From contig NZ_CP060040.1 of assembly GCF_014211915.1 (NCBI RefSeq), positions 2,542,001 to 2,606,000 of the forward strand: 64,000 bases of DNA, given 5' to 3'. The notes beneath the pieces are model-generated. The model made no database searches, was not told where the DNA came from, and saw only the letters and a list, made by a program, of their open reading frames with translations. A program made the translations under genes and the position numbers. This DNA comes from Burkholderia cenocepacia. GTDB taxonomy: Bacteria; Pseudomonadota; Gammaproteobacteria; Burkholderiales; Burkholderiaceae. Positions 1 through 8,312 of the stretch are shown one piece after another. Numbering within the stretch: the stretch's first letter is position 1; every line of letters begins with the position of its first letter.

Positions 1-292
1 GGTTACCCTTCGATTCGGCGGTATCCACCGCGCAGCCCGTCAGCTTGAAGCCGAATGCGGTGCGGCCGGCGACCGAGCCTGCCGCGTTCAGCGAGCCCGA
101 GCTGACCGTCGGCATGGCGACCGACTTGTTCGAAGTCGCGCCGGCTGCGGTGCCGTCGATCTTGCAGGTCGACGCGGTGACGTTGCCGGTGAATGTGATC
201 GTGCCGTCTGCCGCGTGGGCGGCGGACGCCAGACCCAGGCCTGCCACTGCCAGAAGCGTCGAGATGAGTTTGGTGCTGGTTGCAAGTTTCAT
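1..292 (-). CDS. Type-1-like fimbrial major pilin, 3' end outside window
   Basis: N-terminal 97 codons of a FimA-family pilin. The reading starts MKLATSTKLISTLLAVAG, followed by a signal peptide ending at an AHA-like site and a mature start of ADGTITFTGNVTASTC. This has the first Cys and the G-x-V-T spacing usual for type-1 pilin subunits; a second Cys (LTGCAVD) lies near the cut edge. The ATG at 292 is preferred over the ATG at 298 because a GAGAG ribosome site sits 7 bases upstream of it. The gene diverges from the alpha-fimbrial operon to its right, across a 534-base AT-rich spacer. The subunit should be secreted and polymerised by a chaperone-usher system lying left of the window. Confidence 0.8.
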   Translation of the reverse strand, partial: MKLATSTKLISTLLAVAGLGLASAAHAADGTITFTGNVTASTCKIDGTAAGATSNKSVAMPTVSSGSLNAAGSVAGRTAFGFKLTGCAVDTAESKGN

Positions 293-826
293 TGTCATGC
301 TCTCAATCGATGGTTGACGTTGTGAAGCGTGCGTGCATCACTTATTGGGTGTATTTAAATGATGTGGCGCGATTCGGTGTCTATTGTCTGGGCTTCATCG
401 ATCGGTGGAAATTGGACATGTCTTAATTGGTCTGCTTTTCCTTTGGTACAAGTACTAATTTGAATTTTCTTCCATAGGGAAGAGAACGGTTGCCGTCCGA
501 ATTGTTACGGTGATTGTCAATTGGCACGACGAGATCGGAATCCCGGAACCTGGTCTCGCGCAAGATGGTCAGTCGGGGCCCCGGCGGCGATCGGGAGGTC
601 GCGAAATTTGTAAAATCGATCTAACAATCAACGATATAAATACGTATAAAACACAAATTCATGCTTGTACTATGATTCGGGGGCTGGATTATAGAATTCG
701 TCCTATTCCGTGCCGGGCGTGACTCATCGAAAATAACGCCAGTGGAATTGATCTTCCACGCGGAGAATGCTCATTTAAATCAGGCATTCATTATCGCAAC
801 GTTATTTTTTGAATAGAGATCATTCG
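293..826. promoter_or_regulatory. AT-rich divergent regulatory region between two fimbrial loci
   Basis: This 534-base spacer is much more AT-rich than the flanking genes and separates two divergent pilin genes. No convincing gene is present; a 70-codon open frame at 510-722 has no ribosome site or recognisable protein character. A 9-base inverted repeat, AAAATAACG (730-738) and CGTTATTTT (800-808), flanks the probable leader of the rightward pilin mRNA. Promoters for both operons must lie here, but I cannot place -35/-10 boxes with confidence. Confidence 0.5.
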
Positions 827-1369
827 ATGAAACTCAGCAAACTCGTTCTGGCTATGAGCATCACCGGCGCACTGTTCGGTATCGCACACACGGCGCAGGC
901 CGACACGACGTCGAAGAAAATCACGCTGACGGCACAGATCAACGACGGCATCTTCGTGTCGAAGCCGGACGGCTCGACCTGGTACGGCACGGAAGAACTC
1001 GAAGCCAACGACTACACGCAGACGAAGTTCTCGAAGACGCTGCCGGTTCGTGTGTGGACGAAGAATCCCGACTTCAACATTTCGCTGGCGCAGCCGCTGA
1101 AGCTGTCGAGCGGCCACTACGAAATGAAGAACGCGAAGGTCGCGCTGACCAGCCAGGCCGGTGAATCGGAAGTCAAGTTCGGCGCGGTCCAGAAGATCAC
1201 GCAAACCACCGCGGGCAACGGCGGCTACGACGAAATCCACAACCTGAAGATCAACGTGGAATCGCCCACGCAAGTCGGCGCCGTGAGCACCAACGGCAGC
1301 TACAGCGGCGATCTCGTCATGCTGTTCGAGCCGGTCGCGGCTGCTGCACCGGAACCGACCACCAAGTAA
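827..1369 (+). CDS. CS1/CblA-type alpha-fimbrial major pilin
   Basis: A 180-residue secreted pilin starting MKLSKLVLAMSITGALFG, with a signal peptide ending near AQA and mature start DTTSKKITLTAQINDGIF. The absence of cysteines, the basic early beta strand and the C-terminal motif SYSGDLVMLFEP are those of CS1/CFA-I/cable pilins. It would be the polymerising shaft subunit, delivered by the chaperone at 3763 to the usher at 1469. The ATG at 827 has an AGAG ribosome site 9 bases upstream; an in-frame TTG at 809 is less likely. A strong hairpin follows the stop, suggesting the pilin is made in excess of the usher, as is typical of such operons. Confidence 0.85.
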   Translation: MKLSKLVLAMSITGALFGIAHTAQADTTSKKITLTAQINDGIFVSKPDGSTWYGTEELEANDYTQTKFSKTLPVRVWTKNPDFNISLAQPLKLSSGHYEMKNAKVALTSQAGESEVKFGAVQKITQTTAGNGGYDEIHNLKINVESPTQVGAVSTNGSYSGDLVMLFEPVAAAAPEPTTK

Positions 1370-1380
1370 GCAGGTTGACG

Positions 1381-1408
1381 GGAAGCCCGCGTCGGCGGGC
1401 TTCCTTTC
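1381..1408 (+). terminator. Hairpin terminator/attenuator between pilin and usher genes
   Basis: A perfect 10-bp stem, GGAAGCCCGC (1381-1390) pairing with GCGGGCTTCC (1395-1404), has a GTCG loop and is followed by a pyrimidine run TTTCCT. It lies 12 bases after the pilin stop and 60 bases before the usher start in the same direction. It probably limits read-through or stabilises the upstream pilin message. Confidence 0.65.
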
Positions 1409-1468
1409 CTGAGCAGTGCCAAGAAGCCATCGCATGCCGATCCCTCAAAATCCTCCATAGATAACAGC

Positions 1469-3766
1469 GTGTTCGCCGATCAAGTTCCTTTCCGATTCAA
1501 CAAGCTGTGGCTGGGTGTACTTCTTTTTGTTTCGTCGAACTCGTTCGCAGAACTTAAGGTATCGTACGGCGTTCCGGAAGGGTTCAGTGCGGCCGAGATG
1601 GACGACACCGCGAATTACGTGGCGACGTTCAATGGGCGGACGCTCCCGGGTTTCATCAGCTATTCTCAGGCGGATGGCGCCCTGACGTTCGACGCGAGCA
1701 AATATGAAGAAAACGGCATTTCGCCGGAGGATATCGGCACTTTAAAGAGCGTCGTTTCGCAACTGGACTACAAGCGTTGCAGCAAAGGTTGCGACCTCGA
1801 GATCGGCGGTTACTACGTTACCGTCGACAAGATGAAGCGATCGATTTCGATCCGCGATACGCGCGACGACTATGTCGCGCCGCCGACGAACCTGGGCATC
1901 GTCAACAATCAGTCGCTGGACCTGCGCGCCGCGTCCGACGGCTATCGGGCGGCGAACGTCAACGGCAATACCTGGGTCGGTCTCCCGTCGCAGAGCTTCG
2001 GCTACGTGAGCTGGTATGCGAACCAGACCGAGTCGCGCAACAACAGCAGCAGTACGCGCGGCGTATCGTCGTATTACCTGCAGAAGAACTTCTCCAGCAC
2101 GTACGTGCGGGCGGGCAAGCAGAACAACATCGACTATGCGTCGGGCACGGTCGGCACGCTGCTTTCGCCGAGTTTCGATCAGTTCGTCACGATCGGCAGC
2201 CAGACGCATTTGCAGGTCAACAACAATGCGGGTTCGCTGATTCTGTATGCGACCGCCGAAGGGAATTACGAGTTTTACCGCAACGGCCGGCTGATCATGA
2301 AGCGGCCGGCGGCGATCGGCCGTAACGAAATCAACTTCGCCGATCTGCCGGGCGGCTACTACTCGATGGAAGTGCGCCTCGTCGACCGCAACGGCAACGT
2401 GATTACCCGCGAAAACCGCGAAATCAACAACCTCAATTTCGGGGCGACGGGTGGCGGCAATTCGTGGCACGTGACGGCCGGCAAGGACATGGGCGAAGGC
2501 GGGTTTCTGGTCGAGGCCGGGCTGAGCCGGAACCTGAAACAGTTCTATCTGAACGCGTCGATGCTCGCCGGGCACAACGGCAAATGGGCGGCCGAAGTCA
2601 ACGTGACACGCCCGACGCAAATCGCCGGCATCGAGGTCACGCCCACGCTCGGGGTGCTGAGCGGCGAACGTGGCGCCGGCGGTTACGTGAACCTCTCGAT
2701 GGCGAGCGAAGCGCTCGGCAGCCTGACGGTGAGCCGTTACCAGAACACCGACGTGTCGCGTTTCTATCAGGGGCAGCCGAGCACGTCCGCGAGCTACAGC
2801 CGCAACATTCGCGGCGCGACGTTCGGCTACAACTACCAGCAGTCGAATTTCGGCGCGTCACATCAGGCGGAAGTGCGCTGGAACTATCGGCCGAACGGTC
2901 TGTGGTCGACCTTCGCGCTGGGTGTGCAGAAGGGCGGCTTCCAGAGCGGCAGCCGCGGGTATGGCGTGTACTTCAACATGACCATGATGCTGGACAAGGT
3001 GCAGGCAAGCTTCAGTGCCGCGCATTCAGGCGGGCAGACGCAATTGAGTGGCGATGTCCGCAAGGATTTCCAGGATAACTTCGGCACGTCGACCATCGGG
3101 CTGAACGCCAATCGCGTTGGCAACGAATACAGCGTCAATGTTTATGGCAGCCGGTCCGGCACGCGCGGCGACGCGTCGCTGAACCTCGGCCATAGCAGCG
3201 TGGGCAGCAACGTGGACTTCAACTACCGCGGCATGGTCGCGGCGAACAAGGACGGCGTCGCGTTCGGGCGCTACAGCTCGAGCGGCAGCGCGATGCTGCT
3301 GAAGACGCCGAATATCGACGGCATGAAGTACGGCTTCAACGTGGAAGGCAACCCGGTGGCCGGCAACAGCACCTATGCGGTGCCGCTCAACGCATACAGC
3401 GATGTGCCGTTCGCACGTGTGCTGAGCAGCAGCCAGGATCTCGACATGAACATCGAGGTGCCGGCCAACATCGTCCGTGCGCATCCAGGGCAGGTGTATT
3501 CGGCGAAGGCGCGGGTCGATATCAACATGATTTACAGCGGTTTCCTGACGGATGCCGATGGCAAGCCCGTGAGCGGGAAGGTGGCCGAAACCGGCGATAC
3601 GGTCCATCGAAACGGGCTGTTCTCGGTCGTCACCAAGAAGATGCTGCGGCGGATCACCGTCGAGCAGGACGACCGCCGGTACAGCTGCGACCTGAAGGAC
3701 GCAAAGGGCAGCTATTTCCGCTGCGAAGTGGCGGCGGACGCGAATACAGGAGAGGCAACGAAATGA
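1469..3766 (+). CDS. Alpha-fimbrial outer-membrane usher (TcfC/CooC/CblC family)
   Basis: A 765-residue usher that forms the outer-membrane pore and assembly platform for the pilus. A signal peptide (LGVLLFVSSNSFA) precedes an N-terminal domain, a long beta-barrel stretch rich in alternating Tyr/Ser/Asn, and a C-terminal domain with paired cysteines (YSCDLKDAKGSYFRCEV). The size is somewhat below FimD (about 870) and in line with the CS1-type family. It starts with GTG at 1469 and has no good ribosome site. The stop overlaps the next gene by four bases (ATGA), so usher and chaperone are translationally coupled. Confidence 0.88.
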   Translation: MFADQVPFRFNKLWLGVLLFVSSNSFAELKVSYGVPEGFSAAEMDDTANYVATFNGRTLPGFISYSQADGALTFDASKYEENGISPEDIGTLKSVVSQLDYKRCSKGCDLEIGGYYVTVDKMKRSISIRDTRDDYVAPPTNLGIVNNQSLDLRAASDGYRAANVNGNTWVGLPSQSFGYVSWYANQTESRNNSSSTRGVSSYYLQKNFSSTYVRAGKQNNIDYASGTVGTLLSPSFDQFVTIGSQTHLQVNNNAGSLILYATAEGNYEFYRNGRLIMKRPAAIGRNEINFADLPGGYYSMEVRLVDRNGNVITRENREINNLNFGATGGGNSWHVTAGKDMGEGGFLVEAGLSRNLKQFYLNASMLAGHNGKWAAEVNVTRPTQIAGIEVTPTLGVLSGERGAGGYVNLSMASEALGSLTVSRYQNTDVSRFYQGQPSTSASYSRNIRGATFGYNYQQSNFGASHQAEVRWNYRPNGLWSTFALGVQKGGFQSGSRGYGVYFNMTMMLDKVQASFSAAHSGGQTQLSGDVRKDFQDNFGTSTIGLNANRVGNEYSVNVYGSRSGTRGDASLNLGHSSVGSNVDFNYRGMVAANKDGVAFGRYSSSGSAMLLKTPNIDGMKYGFNVEGNPVAGNSTYAVPLNAYSDVPFARVLSSSQDLDMNIEVPANIVRAHPGQVYSAKARVDINMIYSGFLTDADGKPVSGKVAETGDTVHRNGLFSVVTKKMLRRITVEQDDRRYSCDLKDAKGSYFRCEVAADANTGEATK

Positions 3767-4449
3767 ACATCAAATGGCGAACCATGCTTCCCGCGCTGTG
3801 CGGGTTGTGGATGGCGACGGCGCAACCGGCCCATGCGGAGGGCGAACTGATGGTGCTGCCTGCTACGACCAAGCTGTTCAACGCGCACGAGCAGAAGGTG
3901 ACGGTGAAGAACATGGGGGACGCGCCGCTCTATCTGAACGTCTCGGTGCTGAAGGTCACCAACCCGGGCATGACGCCGGAAAAGAAGGTCGAACTGGGCG
4001 ACCTCGAGCGCCCCGGCATGCTGGCGAGCCCCGACAAGGTGACGCTCGGCCCGGGCCAGACGCGCGCGATCGTCCTGAAATCGCTCGCGGAGCCGGAGCA
4101 GGAAGCGCTGTACCGGCTGTATATCGTGCCGGTGCGGTCGTTCAAGGTCGACGATGCGCCGCAAGACAAGATCACTGCGCCGATGTCGGTCGCGATCGGC
4201 TACGGCGTACTGGTCCGGCACATGCCGCCGCCGGGCAAGCAGCGCGCGGGCTGGACCCATCGTTGCGAGCGCGGCGGGGTGACGCTGGAGAACACGGGGA
4301 ATATCCGTGAGATCTTCAACGACGTGACGGTCGACAAGGCCACGCCCGCGCAGACCATCGGCGTGTTTCCCGGCACGCCGCAGCATTTCGCGACCAAGCG
4401 CTTGTCGCTGCGTATCGACGACAAGCCGATGACGCTGGAATGTCCGTGA
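3763..4449 (+). CDS. Alpha-fimbrial periplasmic chaperone, two-domain
   Basis: A 228-residue chaperone of the CfaA/CooB/CblB type. A signal peptide ends at HAEG, followed by an Ig-like domain 1 (about 27-150, with NMGDAPLYLNVSVLKV, the PGQTRAIVLK strand, and YRLYIVPV), then domain 2 (about 160-228) with a Cys pair (HRCERGG and LECP). It donates a strand to unassembled pilins in the periplasm and hands them to the usher encoded just upstream. It overlaps the usher stop by 4 bases and the next ATG by one base (TGATG), so it lies within one polycistronic unit. Confidence 0.85.
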   Translation: MNIKWRTMLPALCGLWMATAQPAHAEGELMVLPATTKLFNAHEQKVTVKNMGDAPLYLNVSVLKVTNPGMTPEKKVELGDLERPGMLASPDKVTLGPGQTRAIVLKSLAEPEQEALYRLYIVPVRSFKVDDAPQDKITAPMSVAIGYGVLVRHMPPPGKQRAGWTHRCERGGVTLENTGNIREIFNDVTVDKATPAQTIGVFPGTPQHFATKRLSLRIDDKPMTLECP

Positions 4450-4919
4450 TGAAGCATATGCGGCGCTGGGTGCTCGGTGTGCTGGCGGTGTTTTGCTGCA
4501 CGAGCAGTATGGCGGCGGGCATTTTGAAATTGTCGCGCACTGAACTGACGTTGGCGCCAGACAAGCCGGTGCCCGAGCTGTGGGCTGAAAACGTCGGGGA
4601 TACCCCGTTGTATCTCGACGTGACGCAGCGGCTGCTGGCGAACCCGGGCGAAATACCGGAGCGACTGGTGCCTGTAGAGGTGGTGGATCATCCGGGATTG
4701 TTGGTTCTTCCCGGGCGACTCACCCTGGCGCCAGGGCAGAAATACAAGATGGTGTTGAAGGAACTGGACGTGTCGATGCAGCCACAAGTGTGGCGCGTGA
4801 CCTTTCGTCCGCGGGAACATATCGTCGTCGAAGCGGGGCAGGAGGGGAAAGCATCTTCGCCGCTGTTTGTCAGCGTGGGGTATGGGGTCGTGATTTATCA
4901 GCGAGCTAGTATCAGGTAG
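4449..4919 (+). CDS. Single-domain fimbrial chaperone-like protein
   Basis: A 156-residue secreted protein starting MKHMRRWVLGVLAVFCC. It matches only the first Ig-like domain of fimbrial chaperones (AENVGDTPLYLDVTQRLL, then LTLAPGQKYKMVLKEL and WRVTFRPRE). It stops after FVSVGYGVVIYQR, exactly where the neighbouring full chaperone continues into domain 2. Either it is a genuine one-domain accessory chaperone, or a truncated gene whose signal peptide and frame are intact. I prefer the ATG at 4449 (TGATG coupling, GGA 9 bases upstream) to the ATG at 4440. A decayed copy of its 3' half lies at 6619-6838. Confidence 0.7.
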   Translation: MKHMRRWVLGVLAVFCCTSSMAAGILKLSRTELTLAPDKPVPELWAENVGDTPLYLDVTQRLLANPGEIPERLVPVEVVDHPGLLVLPGRLTLAPGQKYKMVLKELDVSMQPQVWRVTFRPREHIVVEAGQEGKASSPLFVSVGYGVVIYQRASIR

Positions 4920-5037
4920 CGATGGCATTGCAACATATATTTTCAATCGTAAACGACATTTGACTGAATTTGGATTGACGAATGGAGAGTGTGCGTTCTG
5001 ATGCCATTGATCGACGATCGGTCGGCATGGAGGGGAA

Positions 5038-6039
5038 ATGAGGTTAAAGTGCTTGTGTGTGCCAGGTTTTTATCGGGAATTTTTTAAGTTAATAACTGTG
5101 ATTTTGATTGCGGTTTATTCGAATTCATCGTTTGCTTGGAAGGTTTGGAATGCAACCGGTTGTACGTGGACGCCACTCAGTGATGCCATTATGCTTGATT
5201 TTACGGTGTCCGTTGGGAATACGTCTACTCATGAGGATATTGATGGCTCAAAGGCATTGGTGATATATCGATATACCAAAAGCGGTACTCTTGATGCGGT
5301 TGATGGGGAAACGACTACGGCAGTAGAAAAAAGTGGTCCATACCCCGGAGAAAATCATTTCAGGGATTATCGGACGATATTTTATACTGGGCCGAATGGC
5401 TCCAATTTTTGGAAAATATCTGATCTGAATCAGGTAATTGATTATCGGGTGGTTGTGAATAAGAAAGAAATTAAGGATTGGCCTGCGATTGGTGTGCAAA
5501 TAGGGCGCATTTATTTCAAGGACAACTACCCCCTTTCGACTCGTGAAGTGGTTTACATAACTGAAGAAAATATTGGTGGAGTTGGTAGTTGCACGTTATT
5601 TAAGGATCAAACGGTGAAGCCGCCGCCGCCGCCCATTTCGCTTAACGTCAATGCGCCGGACTGGAATCTGGGTGAGTTATATCAAGGCGAAAATATCAAG
5701 AAATTCTCCAGTGTGAAAGAGCAGCTTTGCTTTACTTACACTGGCACGGCAGTCAGCGAAAAATCGTTCATCATCAATGCAAGCAACGTTAATGGTATCG
5801 CCAGTAACACGTACCGGCTCAGGAATCTGAATGACTCGTCGCAGCTCGTGCCATACAGTGTGACCCTGGATAGCGGCTCATCAACCGTATCGCTGCCGAA
5901 CATGAGCAATGCAGCGCTATCGCTCGACAGTTCGGGCAAGACTTGCTTCGTGCCGACATTCAAGGCTTCGGTCGGATCGAGTGTGAAGGAAGGGAATTAC
6001 AGTGATGTCCTGACGTTCACTGTCGTCACCAAATCGTAG
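5038..6039 (+). CDS. CfaE/CblD-family fimbrial tip adhesin, copy 1
   Basis: A 333-residue tip minor pilin/adhesin. The signal peptide ends at NSSFA; a receptor-type domain (about 34-200, with paired Cys in GCTWTP and GSCTLF) leads to a proline hinge KPPPPP. A pilin-like domain (about 207-333) with its own Cys pair (EQLCFTY, KTCFVP) ends in DVLTFTVV. In CFA/I-type fimbriae this protein sits at the tip and initiates assembly. The start has a good AGGGG site. The N-terminal domain is strikingly AT-rich compared with the C-terminal domain, suggesting acquisition or exchange of the binding domain. Confidence 0.82.
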   Translation: MRLKCLCVPGFYREFFKLITVILIAVYSNSSFAWKVWNATGCTWTPLSDAIMLDFTVSVGNTSTHEDIDGSKALVIYRYTKSGTLDAVDGETTTAVEKSGPYPGENHFRDYRTIFYTGPNGSNFWKISDLNQVIDYRVVVNKKEIKDWPAIGVQIGRIYFKDNYPLSTREVVYITEENIGGVGSCTLFKDQTVKPPPPPISLNVNAPDWNLGELYQGENIKKFSSVKEQLCFTYTGTAVSEKSFIINASNVNGIASNTYRLRNLNDSSQLVPYSVTLDSGSSTVSLPNMSNAALSLDSSGKTCFVPTFKASVGSSVKEGNYSDVLTFTVVTKS

Positions 6040-6047
6040 GAGATCCA

Positions 6048-6596
6048 GTGAAAACGTCCACAATCTGTAGCGGGCTGATCGCGCTGCTGTGCATGCCGGC
6101 CATTGCGTTGTCACAGACCGTGAACCTCTCCGGCAAAACGCAGAGCAAGGTTACTGCGCATGTGACGAAGCGCGACGTGCTGACCGTGACCGACGACAAG
6201 GGCGGCTGGTTCGAGCGTGGCCTGGAAATGCAGCAGGTCGGCGACTGGACCACTCCGTATGAAGTACAGGCTCGTTTGAAAGTCATATCGACGAGCGGCA
6301 AGTTCCAGGTCCGCATGGACGAACCGCTGACGATCCGCAACCAGGCCAAGCCGACCCAGGTGTTCAGGTCGCCGAAGGTCAGCCTCGGCAATGAAGGCGG
6401 CGACCCGAAGACGCTGTCGGTCGGCAAGAACACGCAATTCCAGAATCCCGCGCCGCCTGTCGCCGGCAAGGACTCGGAAGGTTTCTACAATCTGTCGATC
6501 GCTGCCTATCCACCGGATGGCGATTTCAGGAGCACCGCCGGTACTTACAGCGGCGTGCTGTCGATGACATTCGAACCGGTGGTCAAGGCGCCATGA
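6048..6596 (+). CDS. Minor CS1-type fimbrial subunit, copy 1 (full length)
   Basis: A 182-residue secreted protein (MKTSTICSGLIALLCMPAIA signal peptide), mature start SQTVNLSGKTQSKVTAHV. It has the C-terminal SAGTYSGVLSMTFEP-like strand (TAGTYSGVLSMTFEPV) also seen in the major pilin at 827. It is probably a minor pilin or shaft subunit. It starts with GTG at 6048 behind a strong AGGAGA site and lies 8 bases after the adhesin stop, so the two are co-transcribed. A second copy at 7921 has lost 78 internal residues. Confidence 0.72.
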   Translation: MKTSTICSGLIALLCMPAIALSQTVNLSGKTQSKVTAHVTKRDVLTVTDDKGGWFERGLEMQQVGDWTTPYEVQARLKVISTSGKFQVRMDEPLTIRNQAKPTQVFRSPKVSLGNEGGDPKTLSVGKNTQFQNPAPPVAGKDSEGFYNLSIAAYPPDGDFRSTAGTYSGVLSMTFEPVVKAP

Positions 6597-6838
6597 TGCG
6601 GTACTCCCATCTTCCATTCGTGACGCAGCCGCTGTTGGCGAGCCTTGGCGAAATACCGGAGCGACTGGTGCCTGTAGAGGTGGTGGACCATCCGGGGCTG
6701 TTGGTTCTGCCTGGGCGGCTCACGCTGGCGCCGGGGCAAAAATACAGGATGGTGTTGAAGGAACTGGACGTGTCGATGCAGTCACAAGTGTGGCGCGTGA
6801 CCTTTCGTCTGCGGGAACATATCGTCATCGAGCAATGA
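6593..6838 (+). pseudogene. Remnant of the single-domain chaperone gene (duplication scar)
   Basis: From about 6619 to 6838 the DNA repeats 4619-4838 almost base for base at an offset of exactly 2000 bases. The repeated protein text includes GEIPERLVPVEVVDHPGL, LTLAPGQKY and VWRVTFRLREH. The copy lacks the signal peptide and first strands and ends early at IVIEQ. An ATG at 6593 gives an 81-codon frame, but with no export signal it cannot work as a chaperone. It marks the left edge of a tandem duplication carrying adhesin and minor pilin. Confidence 0.75.
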
Positions 6839-6913
6839 CATTGCACGATGTATTCGCTCTCGGGAGAGTACGCGTTCTGACGCTGTTGATCAGCAATTGG
6901 TCGGTGTGTGGGG

Positions 6914-7912
6914 ATGATGCTAAAGTACTTGTCAAGTTGCTTTGTTGGGAATTTTATTAAGTTGGCAATTTCAATTTCGATTGCCGCTTATTCGAATTCG
7001 TCGTTTGCTTGGGAGGTTAGAAATGTAACTCAGTGTATATGGACGCCAGGCGAGAATAGTATCACACTCAATTTCAGGGCGTATCTTTATCCAACTCCTT
7101 TTGTTGATGAGGATGTTGACGGCTCAAAGGCGCTTGTGGTGTATCGATATAACAAAGACGGTAAGCCTGGAGCTGTTAATGGTGCGTCGACTACGGCAAT
7201 AGAAACAAAATATGGATATCGCGGAAAGGTCCATGATATTGGTTATCGGACGGTGTTTTATACTGAGCGTTCGGATGGTAACGCATGGGCAATATCTCAA
7301 TATAGTGAAGCGGTAGACTATCAGGTAGTTGTGAGTAAGAATGAGATTCGAGAGTGGCCTGCTATTGGGGTGCAAATGGGGCGGTATTATTTCTCCAACG
7401 GCGCTCTGTCACGCGCTGACTTGGTTTATATAACGGAAGAAAATATTGGCCAAGCTGGTGCTTGCAAAGTTTTTAAAAATGAGACGGTGCCGCCGCCGCC
7501 GCCGCCCATTTCGATCGCCGTCAATGCGCCTGACTGGAACTTGGGTGAATTGGAGCAGGGCGAAAATATCAAGAAATTCTCCAATGCGGCTGAGCAGCTT
7601 TGCTTCACTTATACCGGCACAGCGGTCAGCGGAAAATCGTTCATCATCAATGCAAGCAACGTTAATGGTATCGCCAGTAACACGTACCGGCTCAGGAACC
7701 TGAATGATGCGTCGCAGCTCGTGCCGTACAGCGTGACCCTGGATAGCGGCTCCTCAACCGTATCGCTGCCGAACATGAGCAATGCAGCGCTATCGCTCGA
7801 CAGTTCGGGTAAGACCTGTTTTATGCCGACCTTCAAGGCTTCGGTCGGCTCGAGTGTGAAAGGAGGGGATTACAGTGATGTCCTGACGTTCACTGTCGTC
7901 AACAAATCGTAG
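6914..7912 (+). CDS. CfaE/CblD-family fimbrial tip adhesin, copy 2
   Basis: A 332-residue paralogue of the adhesin at 5038 with the same plan: signal peptide ending NSSFA, N-terminal binding domain, hinge VPPPPPP (one proline longer than copy 1) and C-terminal pilin domain. The C-terminal domains are about 90 percent identical by eye. The N-terminal domains are only about half identical, with conserved blocks such as DVDGSKALV, YRTVFYT and WPAIGVQMGR. The start is ATG 6914, aligned with copy 1, or ATG 6917, which has better GGGG spacing. This looks like duplication followed by divergence or replacement of the receptor-binding part. Confidence 0.8.
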   Translation: MMLKYLSSCFVGNFIKLAISISIAAYSNSSFAWEVRNVTQCIWTPGENSITLNFRAYLYPTPFVDEDVDGSKALVVYRYNKDGKPGAVNGASTTAIETKYGYRGKVHDIGYRTVFYTERSDGNAWAISQYSEAVDYQVVVSKNEIREWPAIGVQMGRYYFSNGALSRADLVYITEENIGQAGACKVFKNETVPPPPPPISIAVNAPDWNLGELEQGENIKKFSNAAEQLCFTYTGTAVSGKSFIINASNVNGIASNTYRLRNLNDASQLVPYSVTLDSGSSTVSLPNMSNAALSLDSSGKTCFMPTFKASVGSSVKGGDYSDVLTFTVVNKS

Positions 7913-7920
7913 GAGATCCA

Positions 7921-8235
7921 GTGAAAACGTCCACAATCTGTAGCGGGCTGATCGCGCTGCTGTTCATGCCGACCATTGCGTTATCACAGACCGTAAATCT
8001 CTCCTGCAAGACGCAGAGCAAGATCACTGCGCATGTGACGAAGCGTGACGTGCTGACCGTGACCGACGACAAGGGCGGCTGGTTCGAGCGTGGCCTGGAA
8101 ATGCAGCAGGACTGGGAAGGTTTCTACAATCTGTCGATCGCTGTTTATCCACCGGATGGCGATTTCAGGAGCACCGCCGGTACTTACAGCGGCGTGCTGT
8201 CGATGACATTCGAACCGTTGGACAAGGTGCCTTGA
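7921..8235 (+). CDS. Minor fimbrial subunit copy 2, internally deleted
   Basis: A 104-residue version of the pilin at 6048. Residues 1-63 (through RGLEMQQ) and the last 40 or so (GFYNLSIAVYPPDGDFRS onward) match copy 1, but 78 residues (234 bases) between them are missing in frame. GTG start and AGGAGA ribosome site are retained. One extra Cys appears early (NLSCKT). With the middle strands of the Ig fold gone it is unlikely to fold as a pilin, so it is a probable non-functional remnant that is still translatable. Confidence 0.6.
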   Translation: MKTSTICSGLIALLFMPTIALSQTVNLSCKTQSKITAHVTKRDVLTVTDDKGGWFERGLEMQQDWEGFYNLSIAVYPPDGDFRSTAGTYSGVLSMTFEPLDKVP

Positions 8236-8312
8236 CGCGGTACTCCCGTCTTCCATCGCACGGTCGAGCACATTCGACTCAAGCCGTTTCGTACGGCTCC
8301 ATGCCATGCTGA

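Noticed and set aside
510..722. A 70-codon frame in the fimbrial control region
   Set aside because: No ribosome site, biased composition and no motif.
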